Source: Prevotella sp. oral taxon 475 (lineage in GTDB: Bacteria; Bacteroidota; Bacteroidia; Bacteroidales; Bacteroidaceae). Taken from it: a DNA stretch of 64,000 nucleotides. Made by a program: the position numbers and the translations under genes. The DNA lies in assembly GCF_018127805.1 (NCBI RefSeq), contig NZ_CP072334.1:1280001-1344000 (forward strand). Reading direction: 5' to 3'. The notes beneath the pieces were generated by a model, which worked only from the letters and a program-made list of their open reading frames with translations, ran no database searches and was not told the origin of the DNA. The number at the start of each line of letters is the position of its first letter. Within the stretch, counting starts at the first letter, position 1. Shown here in pieces: positions 18,391 through 27,183 of the stretch.

Positions 18391-21117
18391 TTAAAGACTT
18401 TCTTCCACTGCTGCCTGTGCCGCTGCCAACCGAGCGATAGGAACTCGGAAAGGAGAACAGCTGACATAATTTAAACCGACCCGATGACAGAACTTCACCG
18501 ATTCGGGTTCGCCACCGTGTTCGCCACAGATACCGCAGATGAGGTCAGGACGTGTAGAACGACCTTTCTTCACACCCATATCGATGAGCTGGCCAACGCC
18601 TTTCTGATCGAGCACTTGGAACGGATCGACGCTTAGGATCTTCTTCTCCAAATACACAGGAAGGAAGCCTGCAATGTCGTCGCGACTGTAGCCGAAGGTC
18701 ATCTGTGTGAGGTCGTTTGTTCCGAAACTGAAGTATTCGGCCTTCTCGGCAATGTTGTCTGCAACGAGTGCTGCACGCGGCACTTCGATCATGGTACCCA
18801 CGCGGAAGTGCACTTCAACGCCCTCTTCGGCAAACAAACGTTTGGCCGTTTCTCGAATCACCTTTTCCTGTTCATCGAATTCGTGTACTACACCGATGAG
18901 CGGAACCATGATTTCAGGATGCGGATCAAACCCTTCTTTCTTCAATTGTATGGCTGCACCCAGGATGGCACGCGTCTGCATAGCCGTGATTTCGGGATAG
19001 GTATTGCCCAAACGGCATCCGCGATGGCCCAACATGGGATTGTGTTCGCTCAGCGAATTGACGCGACGTTGAATCTCTTGCACCGAGATACCCATCTCGT
19101 CGGCCATGGCTTGCTGACCTTCGAGGTCGTGAGGGACAAACTCGTGCAAAGGCGGGTCGAGCAAACGGATGTTTACCGGATAGCCATTCATTGATTTAAG
19201 GATGCCGTAGAAGTCTTGTCGCTGGTAAGGCAACAATTTTTCGAGAGCCTTTTCGCGGCCGTCTTGGCTGTCTGCGAGAATCATTTCGCGCATCGCCTTA
19301 ATTTTCTCGTTCTCGAAGAACATGTGTTCCGTACGACAAAGTCCGATACCCACAGCCCCAAAGTTGTGTGCTACGTCGGCATCGTGTGGCGTATCGGCAT
19401 TGGTACGCACCACCAAACGAGTGTATTTGTTACAGAGCTCCATGAGAGCGGCCAAATCTCCGGTTACTTTTGCAGGCTGGGTTCTCACCTCTCCGAGATA
19501 GACTTCACCCGTACTGCCGTTGAGCGAGATGTAATCGCCTTCCTTAATCAGGGTTCCGTCGATTTCGAGAGTACGCTCTTTGTAGTTGATATTGATGGCA
19601 CCAGCACCCGAAACACAGCATTTGCCCATGCCACGTGCCACAACGGCAGCGTGCGAGGTCATTCCTCCGCGTGCGGTAAGAATGCCTTCGGCGGCCGACA
19701 TACCTGCAAGGTCTTCCGGTGAGGTCTCGATACGAACCATAATCACTTGGTGTCCCTCTTCGTGCCAGCGAGCGGCATCGTCGGCAAAGAACACCACTTG
19801 TCCGCAGGCAGCCCCCGGCGAGGCGGGCAAACCTCGTGTCAGAACCTTTGCTTGCTTTTGAGCTGCTTTGTCAAAGACGGGATGCAAGAGTTCGTCCAGT
19901 TTGTTGGGCTCGCAGCGTTTCAAAGCCGTCTTCTCGTCAATCTCGCCTTCGCGCAACAGATCCATAGCAATCTTCACCATGGCCGTACCTGTGCGCTTGC
20001 CGTTTCGCGTTTGCAGGAACCACAGTTTGCCGTCCTGTACGGTGAACTCCATGTCCTGCATATCGTGATAATGCCGTTCCAGTTTCTCTTGAATTTCGTT
20101 CAGCTGTGCGAAAATCTCAGGCATATTCTCTTCCATTGAAGGATATTGACTGGCGCGCACCTCCTCTTCGATGCACTGTTGCTCGGCCCAACGCAGCGAA
20201 CCCTCTTTGGTGATTTGCTGGGGCGTGCGTATTCCGGCCACCACGTCTTCGCCTTGTGCGTTGACAAGGTATTCGCCGTTGAAGAGATTTTCACCTGTTG
20301 CGGCATCACGACTGAAGCAAACACCCGTTGCCGAGGTGTTACCCATATTGCCAAACACCATTGCCTGCACGTTGACGGCCGTTCCCCATTCGGCGGGAAT
20401 ACCCTCCATCTTGCGGTAAAGGATAGCGCGCTCGTTCATCCAACTGTCGAACACGGCGCAGATGGCTCCCCAAAGTTGCTCCATGGGGTCGGTGGGGAAG
20501 TCTTTTCCCGTTTGTTTCTTGATGGCCGACTTGAATAAAGAGACGAGTTTTCGGAGTTCGTCGACACTCATTTCGTTGTCGAGTTTGATGCCGCGTTCGG
20601 CCTTCACCTGCTGGATGATTGCTTCAAAGGGGTCGATATCCTCTTTGTTGGTGGGTTTCATGCCCAGCACCACGTCGCCATACATCTGCACAAAGCGGCG
20701 ATAACTGTCGTAGGCGAACCGTTCGTTGCCCGATTTGGCAGCCAAACCTTCCACAACAGCGTCGTTCAGACCTAAGTTGAGGATAGTGTCCATCATGCCT
20801 GGCATCGAAGCGCGGGCACCCGAACGCACCGAGACCAGCAAGGGATTGGTCAGGTCGCCGAACTTACTGTTCATCAGTTTTTCGATGTGTTGCACCGCCT
20901 TTTCAACTTCTCCTTTCAGCAAGGCCACCACTTTGTCTTTGCCTTTTTCGAAATACTCGTTGCAGACATCTGTCGTAATGGTGAATCCTGGAGGAACGGG
21001 CACCCCGATCAAATTCATCTCTGCCAAATTGGCTCCTTTCCCGCCGAGCAGATTTTTCATGTCTGCTTTCCCTTCGGCAACGCCATTGCCGAAGGTGTAA
21101 ACTCTTTTTTCTGTCAT
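18391..21117 (-). CDS. ppdK: Pyruvate, phosphate dikinase
   Basis: The enzyme interconverts pyruvate + ATP + Pi and PEP + AMP + PPi. In anaerobic Bacteroidales it links PEP with pyruvate and with PPi-based energy use. The 908 aa product has an N-terminal ATP-grasp domain (GGKGANLAEM, SVRSGARASMPGMMDTILNL). The phosphohistidine domain carries the catalytic His in RGGMTSHAAVVARGMGKCCV. The C-terminal TIM barrel has GLCRTEHMFF, GTMIEVPRAALVAD, FSFGTNDLTQMTFGYSRDD and the catalytic Cys in ICGICGEHGGEPES. Length is normal for the bacterial enzyme. It is a single gene with a strong promoter; the divergent neighbour is rlmD. Confidence 0.97.
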   Translation of the reverse strand: MTEKRVYTFGNGVAEGKADMKNLLGGKGANLAEMNLIGVPVPPGFTITTDVCNEYFEKGKDKVVALLKGEVEKAVQHIEKLMNSKFGDLTNPLLVSVRSGARASMPGMMDTILNLGLNDAVVEGLAAKSGNERFAYDSYRRFVQMYGDVVLGMKPTNKEDIDPFEAIIQQVKAERGIKLDNEMSVDELRKLVSLFKSAIKKQTGKDFPTDPMEQLWGAICAVFDSWMNERAILYRKMEGIPAEWGTAVNVQAMVFGNMGNTSATGVCFSRDAATGENLFNGEYLVNAQGEDVVAGIRTPQQITKEGSLRWAEQQCIEEEVRASQYPSMEENMPEIFAQLNEIQEKLERHYHDMQDMEFTVQDGKLWFLQTRNGKRTGTAMVKIAMDLLREGEIDEKTALKRCEPNKLDELLHPVFDKAAQKQAKVLTRGLPASPGAACGQVVFFADDAARWHEEGHQVIMVRIETSPEDLAGMSAAEGILTARGGMTSHAAVVARGMGKCCVSGAGAININYKERTLEIDGTLIKEGDYISLNGSTGEVYLGEVRTQPAKVTGDLAALMELCNKYTRLVVRTNADTPHDADVAHNFGAVGIGLCRTEHMFFENEKIKAMREMILADSQDGREKALEKLLPYQRQDFYGILKSMNGYPVNIRLLDPPLHEFVPHDLEGQQAMADEMGISVQEIQRRVNSLSEHNPMLGHRGCRLGNTYPEITAMQTRAILGAAIQLKKEGFDPHPEIMVPLIGVVHEFDEQEKVIRETAKRLFAEEGVEVHFRVGTMIEVPRAALVADNIAEKAEYFSFGTNDLTQMTFGYSRDDIAGFLPVYLEKKILSVDPFQVLDQKGVGQLIDMGVKKGRSTRPDLICGICGEHGGEPESVKFCHRVGLNYVSCSPFRVPIARLAAAQAAVEESL

Positions 21118-21154
21118 TGTTAGTGATATTATGCTTTAATCTTTTTGTCTTATG

Positions 21155-21186
21155 CAAATATAATCTTTTTTCGTTGAATGTGCAAA
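21155..21186 (-). promoter_or_regulatory. Promoter of ppdK
   Basis: Read leftward: TTTG, 20 bp, TATATTTG, a perfect match to the Bacteroidetes consensus. The start should lie near 21148, about 30 nt before the ATG at 21117. Confidence 0.88.
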
Positions 21187-21255
21187 CTTTTATTCTATAA
21201 TTTGCAATCTCTACATTACATTTGGCCTCGTTGCCGTAAACAGCACTTCTTTTTT

Positions 21256-21287
21256 CTTGAAATCTTAAAGATAAATTCATATCTTTG
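21256..21287 (+). promoter_or_regulatory. Candidate promoter of rlmD
   Basis: CTTG (3 of 4 matches to TTTG), 20 bp, TATCTTTG. If used, the message starts near 21294 and has a 275 nt leader that contains the CTTAGCTTTT repeat cluster. Confidence 0.5.
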
Positions 21288-21386
21288 TACACAGATTGCA
21301 GCCTGATGTCTATGCGTTGGAGTAGGGAGAAGTCCTTGCCTCTGTACAAATGGTTTTGCAAAGATAGGGAAGGGGTTTTGCCATCT

Positions 21387-21462
21387 CTTAGCTTTTGCAG
21401 GCCAAAAGCTTAGCTTTTAGAGGGCCATCTCTTAGCTTTTGATGTGCAAAAGCTTAGCTTTC
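21387..21462. repeat. CTTAGCTTTT repeat, locus 2 (22 bp period)
   Basis: CTTAGCTTTT (or TTTC) starts at 21387, 21409, 21431 and 21453, each 22 bp apart, with overlapping inverted AAAAGCT halves. It lies in the divergent region between ppdK and rlmD, probably inside the rlmD leader. Confidence 0.85.
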
Positions 21463-21567
21463 GCAAAGGGGTTTTATAAGCACTTGGACATCAAGGAGTT
21501 GAAACCCTGTTGGGAGAGGCGAAATGCCGATTCTTTGGAAACGGGCTGTTACACCTTATTTATATAT

Positions 21568-23007
21568 ATGGCAAGAAAGAGAAAAGAACTACCGATACTC
21601 GAAAATGTAACGATTACCGACGTTGCAGCCGAGGGAAAATCGCTGGCAAGGGTGAACGATTTAGTGGTTTTCGTGCCTTTTGCTGTGCCGGGAGATGTTG
21701 TTGACCTACGGATAAGGAAGAAAAAACACAGTTATTGCGAGGCCGAGGTGGTGCGTTTTATCAAATACAGCAAGGTGCGTACTGAGCCGATGTGTCAGCA
21801 TTTCGGCGTTTGCGGCGGTTGCAAATGGCAGAATCTGCCTTATGAGGAGCAATTGCGGGCCAAGCAGCAGCAGGTGTTCGACCAACTTTCACGCATCTCG
21901 CATGTGGCACTGCCTGAGTGTCTGCCCATCCTTGGTTCCGAACTCACCAGCGAATATCGCAACAAGCTGGAGTTCGGCTGTTCCAATAAGCGATGGCTCA
22001 CCCAAGAACAGGTGGCCTCGGGCGAGACCTTCGATAACATGAATGCCATCGGATTTCACATCACAGGAGCCTTCGACAAGATTCTTCCCATCGAGAAATG
22101 CTGGCTCATGGACGACCTTCACAACCAGATTCGCAACGAAATCAGGGACTATGCATTCGCTCAGGATCTCTCGTTTTTCGATCTGCGACAGCAGAAAGGC
22201 TTGTTGCGTGATGTCATGATTCGCAATAGCGACACGGGTGAATGGATGGTTCTCGTTCAGTTTCACTTCGAGACGGAGAGCGATCCGCAAACGGCTCATG
22301 CCCTGTTGGCACATGTGGGCGAGCGGTTTCCACAAATCACGTCGTTGCTTTGGGTGGACAATCAGAAGTGCAACGACACTTTCGGCGATTTGCCCGTGCA
22401 TGTTTTCAAAGGCAATGACCATATTTTCGAGGTGATGGAAGGGTTGAAATTCAAGGTGGGACCGAAGAGTTTCTATCAAACCAACACACGTCAGGCTTAT
22501 CATCTCTATGATGTGGCTCGTCGTTTTGCGGGATTGTCGGGTTCGGAAACAGTCTACGACCTCTACACCGGCACTGGAACGATCGCCAATTTTGTGGCCC
22601 GTTCGGCTCGGAAAGTGGTGGGGGTGGAGTATGTTCCCGAGGCCATTGAAGACGCAAAGGTGAACAGTGAGCTCAATGGCATTCACAATACGAGTTTCTA
22701 TGCGGGGGATATGAAGGATATTCTTACCGAAGAATTCATTGCCGAAAACGGTCATCCTGACGTGGTGATTACCGATCCGCCACGTGCTGGCATGCATGCC
22801 GATGTGATAGAAACCATTCTTCGGGCGGCTCCTGGTCGCATTGTCTACGTCAGTTGCAACCCCGCCACACAAGCAAGAGACCTTATTGCGCTCGATAAAG
22901 GTTATCGGGTGACGGCCATTCAGCCCGTAGACATGTTCCCGCATACGCCGCATGTGGAGAATGTTGTGCTGTTGGAGAGAAGGAATGGCTTGGGGGAATA
23001 CTCCTAA
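21568..23007 (+). CDS. rlmD: 23S rRNA (uracil-C5)-methyltransferase, RlmD/RumA family
   Basis: This FeS-containing SAM enzyme methylates uridine in 23S rRNA (U1939 for RlmD). The 479 aa product from the ATG at 21568 has an N-terminal TRAM domain. The cluster cysteines are in CQHFGVCGGCKWQ (C76, C82, C85) plus a likely fourth at C178 in KCWLM. The SAM site is DLYTGTGTIANFVA with ITDPPRAGMH, and the catalytic Cys lies in YVSCNPATQARDL near residue 430. The frame extends upstream to 21439 but that part runs through the repeat cluster and is not conserved-looking. RlmD versus RlmCD specificity is not decided by sequence alone. Confidence 0.9.
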   Translation: MARKRKELPILENVTITDVAAEGKSLARVNDLVVFVPFAVPGDVVDLRIRKKKHSYCEAEVVRFIKYSKVRTEPMCQHFGVCGGCKWQNLPYEEQLRAKQQQVFDQLSRISHVALPECLPILGSELTSEYRNKLEFGCSNKRWLTQEQVASGETFDNMNAIGFHITGAFDKILPIEKCWLMDDLHNQIRNEIRDYAFAQDLSFFDLRQQKGLLRDVMIRNSDTGEWMVLVQFHFETESDPQTAHALLAHVGERFPQITSLLWVDNQKCNDTFGDLPVHVFKGNDHIFEVMEGLKFKVGPKSFYQTNTRQAYHLYDVARRFAGLSGSETVYDLYTGTGTIANFVARSARKVVGVEYVPEAIEDAKVNSELNGIHNTSFYAGDMKDILTEEFIAENGHPDVVITDPPRAGMHADVIETILRAAPGRIVYVSCNPATQARDLIALDKGYRVTAIQPVDMFPHTPHVENVVLLERRNGLGEYS

Positions 23008-23034
23008 AAGAAAACAACAATTAACAAAATACAC

Positions 23035-24216
23035 ATGAAACAAAAACTTTTATGGACTCTGTTGCTGGTAGGTTTCACGCTGCAAGCAGAGGCACAGACC
23101 GGAAAAAATCCGACAGAAGAAAAAAAACTGACGTTGGTAAGTGATTTGAAGCTGAGCGGTTTTATACTATCGCAGTATCAATATAGCGGGCAACACGGCG
23201 CACACAGCAACAGTTTCAACATCCGTATGGCACGTCTCTCGCTCGAAGGACGCATCCTTCGCGACTTCTTTTGGAAGACGCAGGTTCAGTTCAACGGCAA
23301 TACGGCCACCCTGGGGCAGTCGCCGCGGGTGGTAGATCTTTTTGCCGAGTGGCAGAAATACAAGACGCTGCGTGTGAAGTTCGGTCAGTTCAAACGGCCG
23401 TTCACCTTTGAGAATCCGTTGCATCCCATCGATCAGGGGTTTATGTCGGTGTCGCAGAGTGTGACAAAGCTATCGGGTTTTGCCGACCGAACAGGCGAAC
23501 ATGCCAGTAATGGACGCGACCTCGGTCTTCAGGTGCAGGGTGATGTGTTGCCCAACAGCCAGGGACGGGCTTTGCTCCACTATCAGGTGGGCGTCTATAA
23601 CGGGCAAGGTATCAACGTGAAAGATGTCGACCAACGCAAAGATGTCATAGGCGGTGTGTGGGTGATGCCCATCAAAGGTCTGCGATTGGGTGTCTTCGGG
23701 TGGCGCGGTTCCTACTCGCGTACGGGTTCCTATACCATCGTTCATCCCACGACCCATCAGCCGGTGCTCGACGGAAGCGGCAATCCGCAAACCGCAAAAG
23801 GCACGCAGACGGTGGAAAAGAAGCGATATGCTATCAGCGGAGAATATGTTGCAAACGGTTGGACCTTTCGAAGTGAATACATTAGCAGTAAGGGCTATGG
23901 CTTTAAAACCACTTATAACACCAAGGCCGACCTGCAAGATGCTAATATCAACTATGCACTGGGCGACCGAGCCAATGGCTATTACGCCCTGGTAATCATG
24001 CCGATGATGAAGAAACAGATGCATCTCAAAGCGCGACTTGACCGCTATTGCGCGGATGGAAGTAGCGTAACGGCGAAGACGATGTATGAGTTGGGAGCCG
24101 ACTACGAGCTTACACGCAACCTGAAATTCAGTGCCGAGTATGTTTTGGTGCACGATAAAATGCTCGAACATCAAAACTACCAGATGCTCGACTTCCAAAT
24201 CGGACTACGTTTCTAA
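23035..24216 (+). CDS. Phosphate-selective porin O/P-like outer-membrane protein
   Basis: The 393 aa product has a signal peptide (MKQKLLWTLLLVGFTLQAEA, then QTG). Long amphipathic strands characteristic of the OprO/OprP family follow: LSGFILSQYQYSGQ, FNIRMARLSLEGRILRDFFW, LRVKFGQFKRPFTFENPLHP, GRDLGLQVQGDV, LHYQVGVYNGQGIN, and a C-terminal strand ending LDFQIGLRF. Porins of this family are trimeric 16-strand barrels for anions, but selectivity here is not evident. It starts 27 bp after rlmD; the short gap suggests co-transcription. Confidence 0.88.
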   Translation: MKQKLLWTLLLVGFTLQAEAQTGKNPTEEKKLTLVSDLKLSGFILSQYQYSGQHGAHSNSFNIRMARLSLEGRILRDFFWKTQVQFNGNTATLGQSPRVVDLFAEWQKYKTLRVKFGQFKRPFTFENPLHPIDQGFMSVSQSVTKLSGFADRTGEHASNGRDLGLQVQGDVLPNSQGRALLHYQVGVYNGQGINVKDVDQRKDVIGGVWVMPIKGLRLGVFGWRGSYSRTGSYTIVHPTTHQPVLDGSGNPQTAKGTQTVEKKRYAISGEYVANGWTFRSEYISSKGYGFKTTYNTKADLQDANINYALGDRANGYYALVIMPMMKKQMHLKARLDRYCADGSSVTAKTMYELGADYELTRNLKFSAEYVLVHDKMLEHQNYQMLDFQIGLRF

Positions 24217-24288
24217 AAGCTCCTAACTGGCGAAACAGTATTTGGAGAATAAGAAAATCAATCTTATCGACCCATCGGAAAATAGAGA

Positions 24289-24456
24289 ATGAAACAGAAA
24301 AGATATCGACACGAGAGTGAAGAGGGCAGAATGAAACGACGCAATCTCAATGCACGCCACCGAAGAAAGGCGATGGCAAAGGTGTTGTTTGCCGTTCTCA
24401 GTGCTGTGGCCACGCTCATTGTAGCGTTTGTGATATGGATCTATACGGCGGAATAA
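24289..24456 (+). CDS. Small single-span membrane protein (55 aa)
   Basis: The ATG at 24289 opens a 55-residue frame ending in TAA at 24456. The first 30 residues are very basic (MKQKRYRHESEEGRMKRRN, then NARHRRKAM). One hydrophobic span follows (VLFAVLSAVATLIVAFVIWI) and the tail is YTAE. The positive-inside rule predicts N-in topology. It lies 72 bp after the porin and 16 bp before the pseudouridine synthase, in the same direction, which fits a real operon member. I do not know a function. Confidence 0.65.
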   Translation: MKQKRYRHESEEGRMKRRNLNARHRRKAMAKVLFAVLSAVATLIVAFVIWIYTAE

Positions 24457-24472
24457 AACGAAACGGTTGAAA

Positions 24473-25369
24473 ATGAGTATGACATATAACAAGCGAAGTG
24501 AAGAAAACGACCGCCGGTTTGTCGTAACCGAACACAGCACCTTGCTCAAATGGCTCATCGAGAATGTGGAAGGAAACAGTCGTTCCCGGCTAAAGGCCAT
24601 TTTACAAGGCAGAGGCGTCCGTGTGGATGGCAAGTGTGTGACACAGTTCGACTATCCTTTGGAACCAGGAATGCAGCTGGAGGTGAGCAAATCGAAGAGA
24701 AACGAAGTGTTCAAAAGTCGATACTTCCGTATCATTTACGAAGATCGTTACCTCATTGTTGTCGACAAGAACGAAGGTGTTCTTTCCATGGCGGCAGGGC
24801 ATTCGTCGCTGAATTTGAAAGCATTGCTCGACGATTACTTTGTCAAGACACATCAACGGTGTCGTGCTCATGTAGTTCATAGGTTGGATAGAGACACAAG
24901 CGGACTGATGGTTTATGCCAAAGACATGGAGACCGAGCAAGTGTTGGAATACAACTGGCACGAGATTGTTTACGATAGGCGTTATATTGCCGTGGTATCA
25001 GGGGAAGTGATAGACGATGCAGGCACAATAACCAGTTGGTTAAGAGAGAATAACGGTTATCTCATTTATTCCTCTCCGGTAGATAATGGCGGCAAATATG
25101 CTGTTACACATTTCAGTGTTCTCGACCGCACCACCACCCATTCGCTGGTAGAATTTCAGTTGGAAACAGGCCGAAAAAATCAAATCCGTGTACATTCTTC
25201 CGACATCGGGCATCCCGTTTGCGGCGATGTGAAATACGGAAACGGTGATAACCCCATTGACCGACTTTGTCTTCACGCCTACATCCTATGCTTTTTCCAT
25301 CCCGTGACGAATGCCAGAATGGAGTTTTCAACACCTATACCGCCAAATTTTAAACGAATATTCAAATAA
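24473..25369 (+). CDS. RluA-family pseudouridine synthase
   Basis: The enzyme converts uridine to pseudouridine in rRNA or tRNA. The 298 aa product has an S4-like RNA-binding N-terminus (STLLKWLIENVEGNSRSRLK, then AILQGRGVRVDG). The catalytic domain has the signature HVVHRLDRDTSGLMVYAKD, whose Asp after HRL is the nucleophile. Later motifs are LETGRKNQIRVHSSDIGHPV and GDVKYG. The first ATG is at 24473; another at 24479 is possible. The target is not predictable. It sits between two small membrane-protein genes. Confidence 0.9.
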   Translation: MSMTYNKRSEENDRRFVVTEHSTLLKWLIENVEGNSRSRLKAILQGRGVRVDGKCVTQFDYPLEPGMQLEVSKSKRNEVFKSRYFRIIYEDRYLIVVDKNEGVLSMAAGHSSLNLKALLDDYFVKTHQRCRAHVVHRLDRDTSGLMVYAKDMETEQVLEYNWHEIVYDRRYIAVVSGEVIDDAGTITSWLRENNGYLIYSSPVDNGGKYAVTHFSVLDRTTTHSLVEFQLETGRKNQIRVHSSDIGHPVCGDVKYGNGDNPIDRLCLHAYILCFFHPVTNARMEFSTPIPPNFKRIFK

Positions 25370-25371
25370 AG

Positions 25372-25527
25372 ATGACAAACTTTTCTTATTTCCTTTTTGT
25401 GCTGATCGCCATTATTGTGGGCGTTATCGTGGTCAAAAAGATTACCGGTTGCATGATACGTTTAGTGATTGTCAGTATCCTTGTGGGACTGCTTGCCTAT
25501 ATATATTATCGATTTTTCTCGGCGTAG
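25372..25527 (+). CDS. Small hydrophobic membrane protein (51 aa)
   Basis: A 51-residue frame begins 2 bp after the pseudouridine synthase stop. It has two hydrophobic helices (YFLFVLIAIIVGVIVV and MIRLVIVSILVGLLAYIYY) separated by the short basic/Cys turn KKITGC, predicting a two-span hairpin. Tight spacing and consistent composition support a real gene. Function unknown. Confidence 0.65.
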   Translation: MTNFSYFLFVLIAIIVGVIVVKKITGCMIRLVIVSILVGLLAYIYYRFFSA

Positions 25528-25616
25528 GATCGTCGTTGCCCATTTGTAAGGACGGTCAATGGAGGTCGATCAATTGCATTTGGTCACCCGCTCGTAGAAA
25601 TACGGAGATAGAAGCC

Positions 25617-25673
25617 ATATAAAAACGAAATGGAAAAGATTGAAAATCAATCTTTTCCATTTCGTTTTTATAT
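25617..25673. terminator. Bidirectional terminator, 27 bp perfect stem
   Basis: Positions 25617-25643 are fully complementary to 25647-25673, with a 3 nt AAA loop. Both ends are A/T runs, so it should terminate in both directions. It separates the rightward rlmD-RluA group from the leftward acidic-tail gene. Confidence 0.9.
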
Positions 25674-25690
25674 CCTTTTATAATAAGGAT

Positions 25691-26524
25691 TTAGAAATTA
25701 TCCTCCTCCTCATCACCCAAACTTTCGGCCTCCATATTGAGCTCGTCATTGTCTGTTTCGAAAGTAGTTCGATAGCTCTCCTCCGTCAGTTTGTCCTCAT
25801 CGAAAGAGTCGTCGTCCTCATCTTCATCCTTATAATCTTCTTCTATAAGGATGGAATTATCCTCTTCATCCTCCTCTTCATCTTCCGACAACTCCTCCGA
25901 TGCATCCGTTAACAGTTTTTCCTCTTCGTTTTTGGCATATGTTTTCTCCGTCTCGGGTTTTTCTTTCACAAAGATCGCCTCCACCCAGGTGCCTTTTTCG
26001 ATTTCAAGCACTTCAAAACCTTCTTCTACTTTCTTGTCATACATCCCCCCCTTCTTATGAAGTCGGTCTTTAGGGAGAATGGTCGTGCTCACCTCGAAGC
26101 CGCTTTCGATGATGTCTTTAACGCTTTGCGAAAGCGATTCCCAGCCACCGCCGAAGTTGCGGTTCAGTACTTCGATGATTTTAGCGGCCGAAAGGTGACG
26201 GATATTTTCAGAGGTCAAATCAGTCACCCTCATAATCGGATGTTTCTTAATGGCCAATTTTACCTTGGTATTGTCTTCCATTCTGATGCTTCCGGTTTTG
26301 AATCCGCGTTCTTCATATTTCTTAACGACTTCAGGTTTGTCGATTTTTATTTCCTCTACATCAAATGCACTCTTAATCACATCCATGTAATGTCGGGCGT
26401 TGTCTTTCAAGTCGGCATCTTTTTCTGCGGCCTCCCACATCCTGAATACATCGTTTTCTTGAATGCCCCAGACATTGCTTTTGCTCAGTGTTTTAAGTGT
26501 CAAAGTCTTTTTTCCTTTTTTCAT
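25691..26524 (-). CDS. Hypothetical protein with long acidic C-terminal tail
   Basis: The 277 aa product has no signal peptide or membrane segment. Residues 1-190 are a mixed alpha/beta region with basic patches (MKKGKKTLTLKTLSKSNVWG, WEAAEKDADLKDNARHYMDV, FGGGWESLSQSVKDIIESGF). The last 70 residues are almost all Glu and Asp with Ser (SEELSEDEEEDEEDNS, EDEDEDDDSFDED). Such tails often mimic nucleic acid or bind basic proteins, but no known family is recognised. It is a single gene with its own promoter and terminator. Confidence 0.8.
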   Translation of the reverse strand: MKKGKKTLTLKTLSKSNVWGIQENDVFRMWEAAEKDADLKDNARHYMDVIKSAFDVEEIKIDKPEVVKKYEERGFKTGSIRMEDNTKVKLAIKKHPIMRVTDLTSENIRHLSAAKIIEVLNRNFGGGWESLSQSVKDIIESGFEVSTTILPKDRLHKKGGMYDKKVEEGFEVLEIEKGTWVEAIFVKEKPETEKTYAKNEEEKLLTDASEELSEDEEEDEEDNSILIEEDYKDEDEDDDSFDEDKLTEESYRTTFETDNDELNMEAESLGDEEEDNF

Positions 26525-26646
26525 ATATGATGATTTATCGTTGCTTGTTGGTATCTCTTTGGTGAAAAGAGTAATTAGAATTGATGTGTAGTTATTATCC
26601 GTTATAGATGTTGTTCACTATTCATCTGCTTGTGTGTTGTTTGCTG

Positions 26647-26677
26647 CAAAATTAAATACTTTCATTAAATCTACAAA
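26647..26677 (-). promoter_or_regulatory. Promoter of the acidic-tail gene
   Basis: Read leftward: TTTG, 19 bp, TAATTTTG. The start would be near 26640, giving a leader of about 115 nt before the ATG at 26524. Confidence 0.8.
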
Positions 26678-26839
26678 TTTTTGGCTTGAAAATATTTCTA
26701 CAGCTCTCTTCTCTTTCTGTTCGGGCATTGGAGTGGAATTGTCAGAGGTTTTCTAGCTTGAGTTTTGATGGTCAAATATTCTTCTTTTTTCACCCATCTC
26801 ATTGTGTTGAAAAGTGATCACGCAACAGAGGCGTTTCCA

Positions 26840-26920
26840 TTCTCTTAGCTTTTGAGTTGCGAAAGCTAAGAGATGGCATTACGTTTTCTTAGCTTTCGCA
26901 CGCTAAAAGCTAAGAGATTG
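26840..26920. repeat. CTTAGCTTTT repeat, locus 3 (22/44 bp period)
   Basis: There are two complete dyads: CTTAGCTTTT at 26844 facing GAAAGCTAAG at 26861-26870, and CTTAGCTTTC at 26888 facing AAAAGCTAAG at 26905. The step between dyads is 44 bp, twice the 22 bp step of the other loci. It lies between the divergent acidic-tail gene and the histidine operon; the rest of this 0.65 kb gap is AT-rich with no gene seen. Confidence 0.85.
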
Positions 26921-27111
26921 AAAGGTGGTTTGTATATATTTGATTTTCAGATAGATAGGAATTCAGATCTCTACGCCTCTCATCAGTTGGTTGATGGTCG
27001 AAAAGATCGACGCTCGTCTTTCAACCCGTTTTGAAGAGAAGTAAAACGTACGAAATTTATTTTTCTTGAATGATTTTGTTGAAAAGACCACTTTGTATAG
27101 AACAAATTTCA

Positions 27112-27119
27112 TATATTTG
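27112..27119 (+). promoter_or_regulatory. -7 element of the histidine utilisation operon
   Basis: TATATTTG lies 65 bp before the ftcD ATG. A TTTG is present upstream but 16 bp away, shorter than the usual 19-20, so only the -7 is convincing. Confidence 0.5.
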
Positions 27120-27183
27120 CGAAAAAATAGAAAGCCATGCTCTGATGAGACATGTGCAACTAACCTCTAAACAACCTGTTGAC

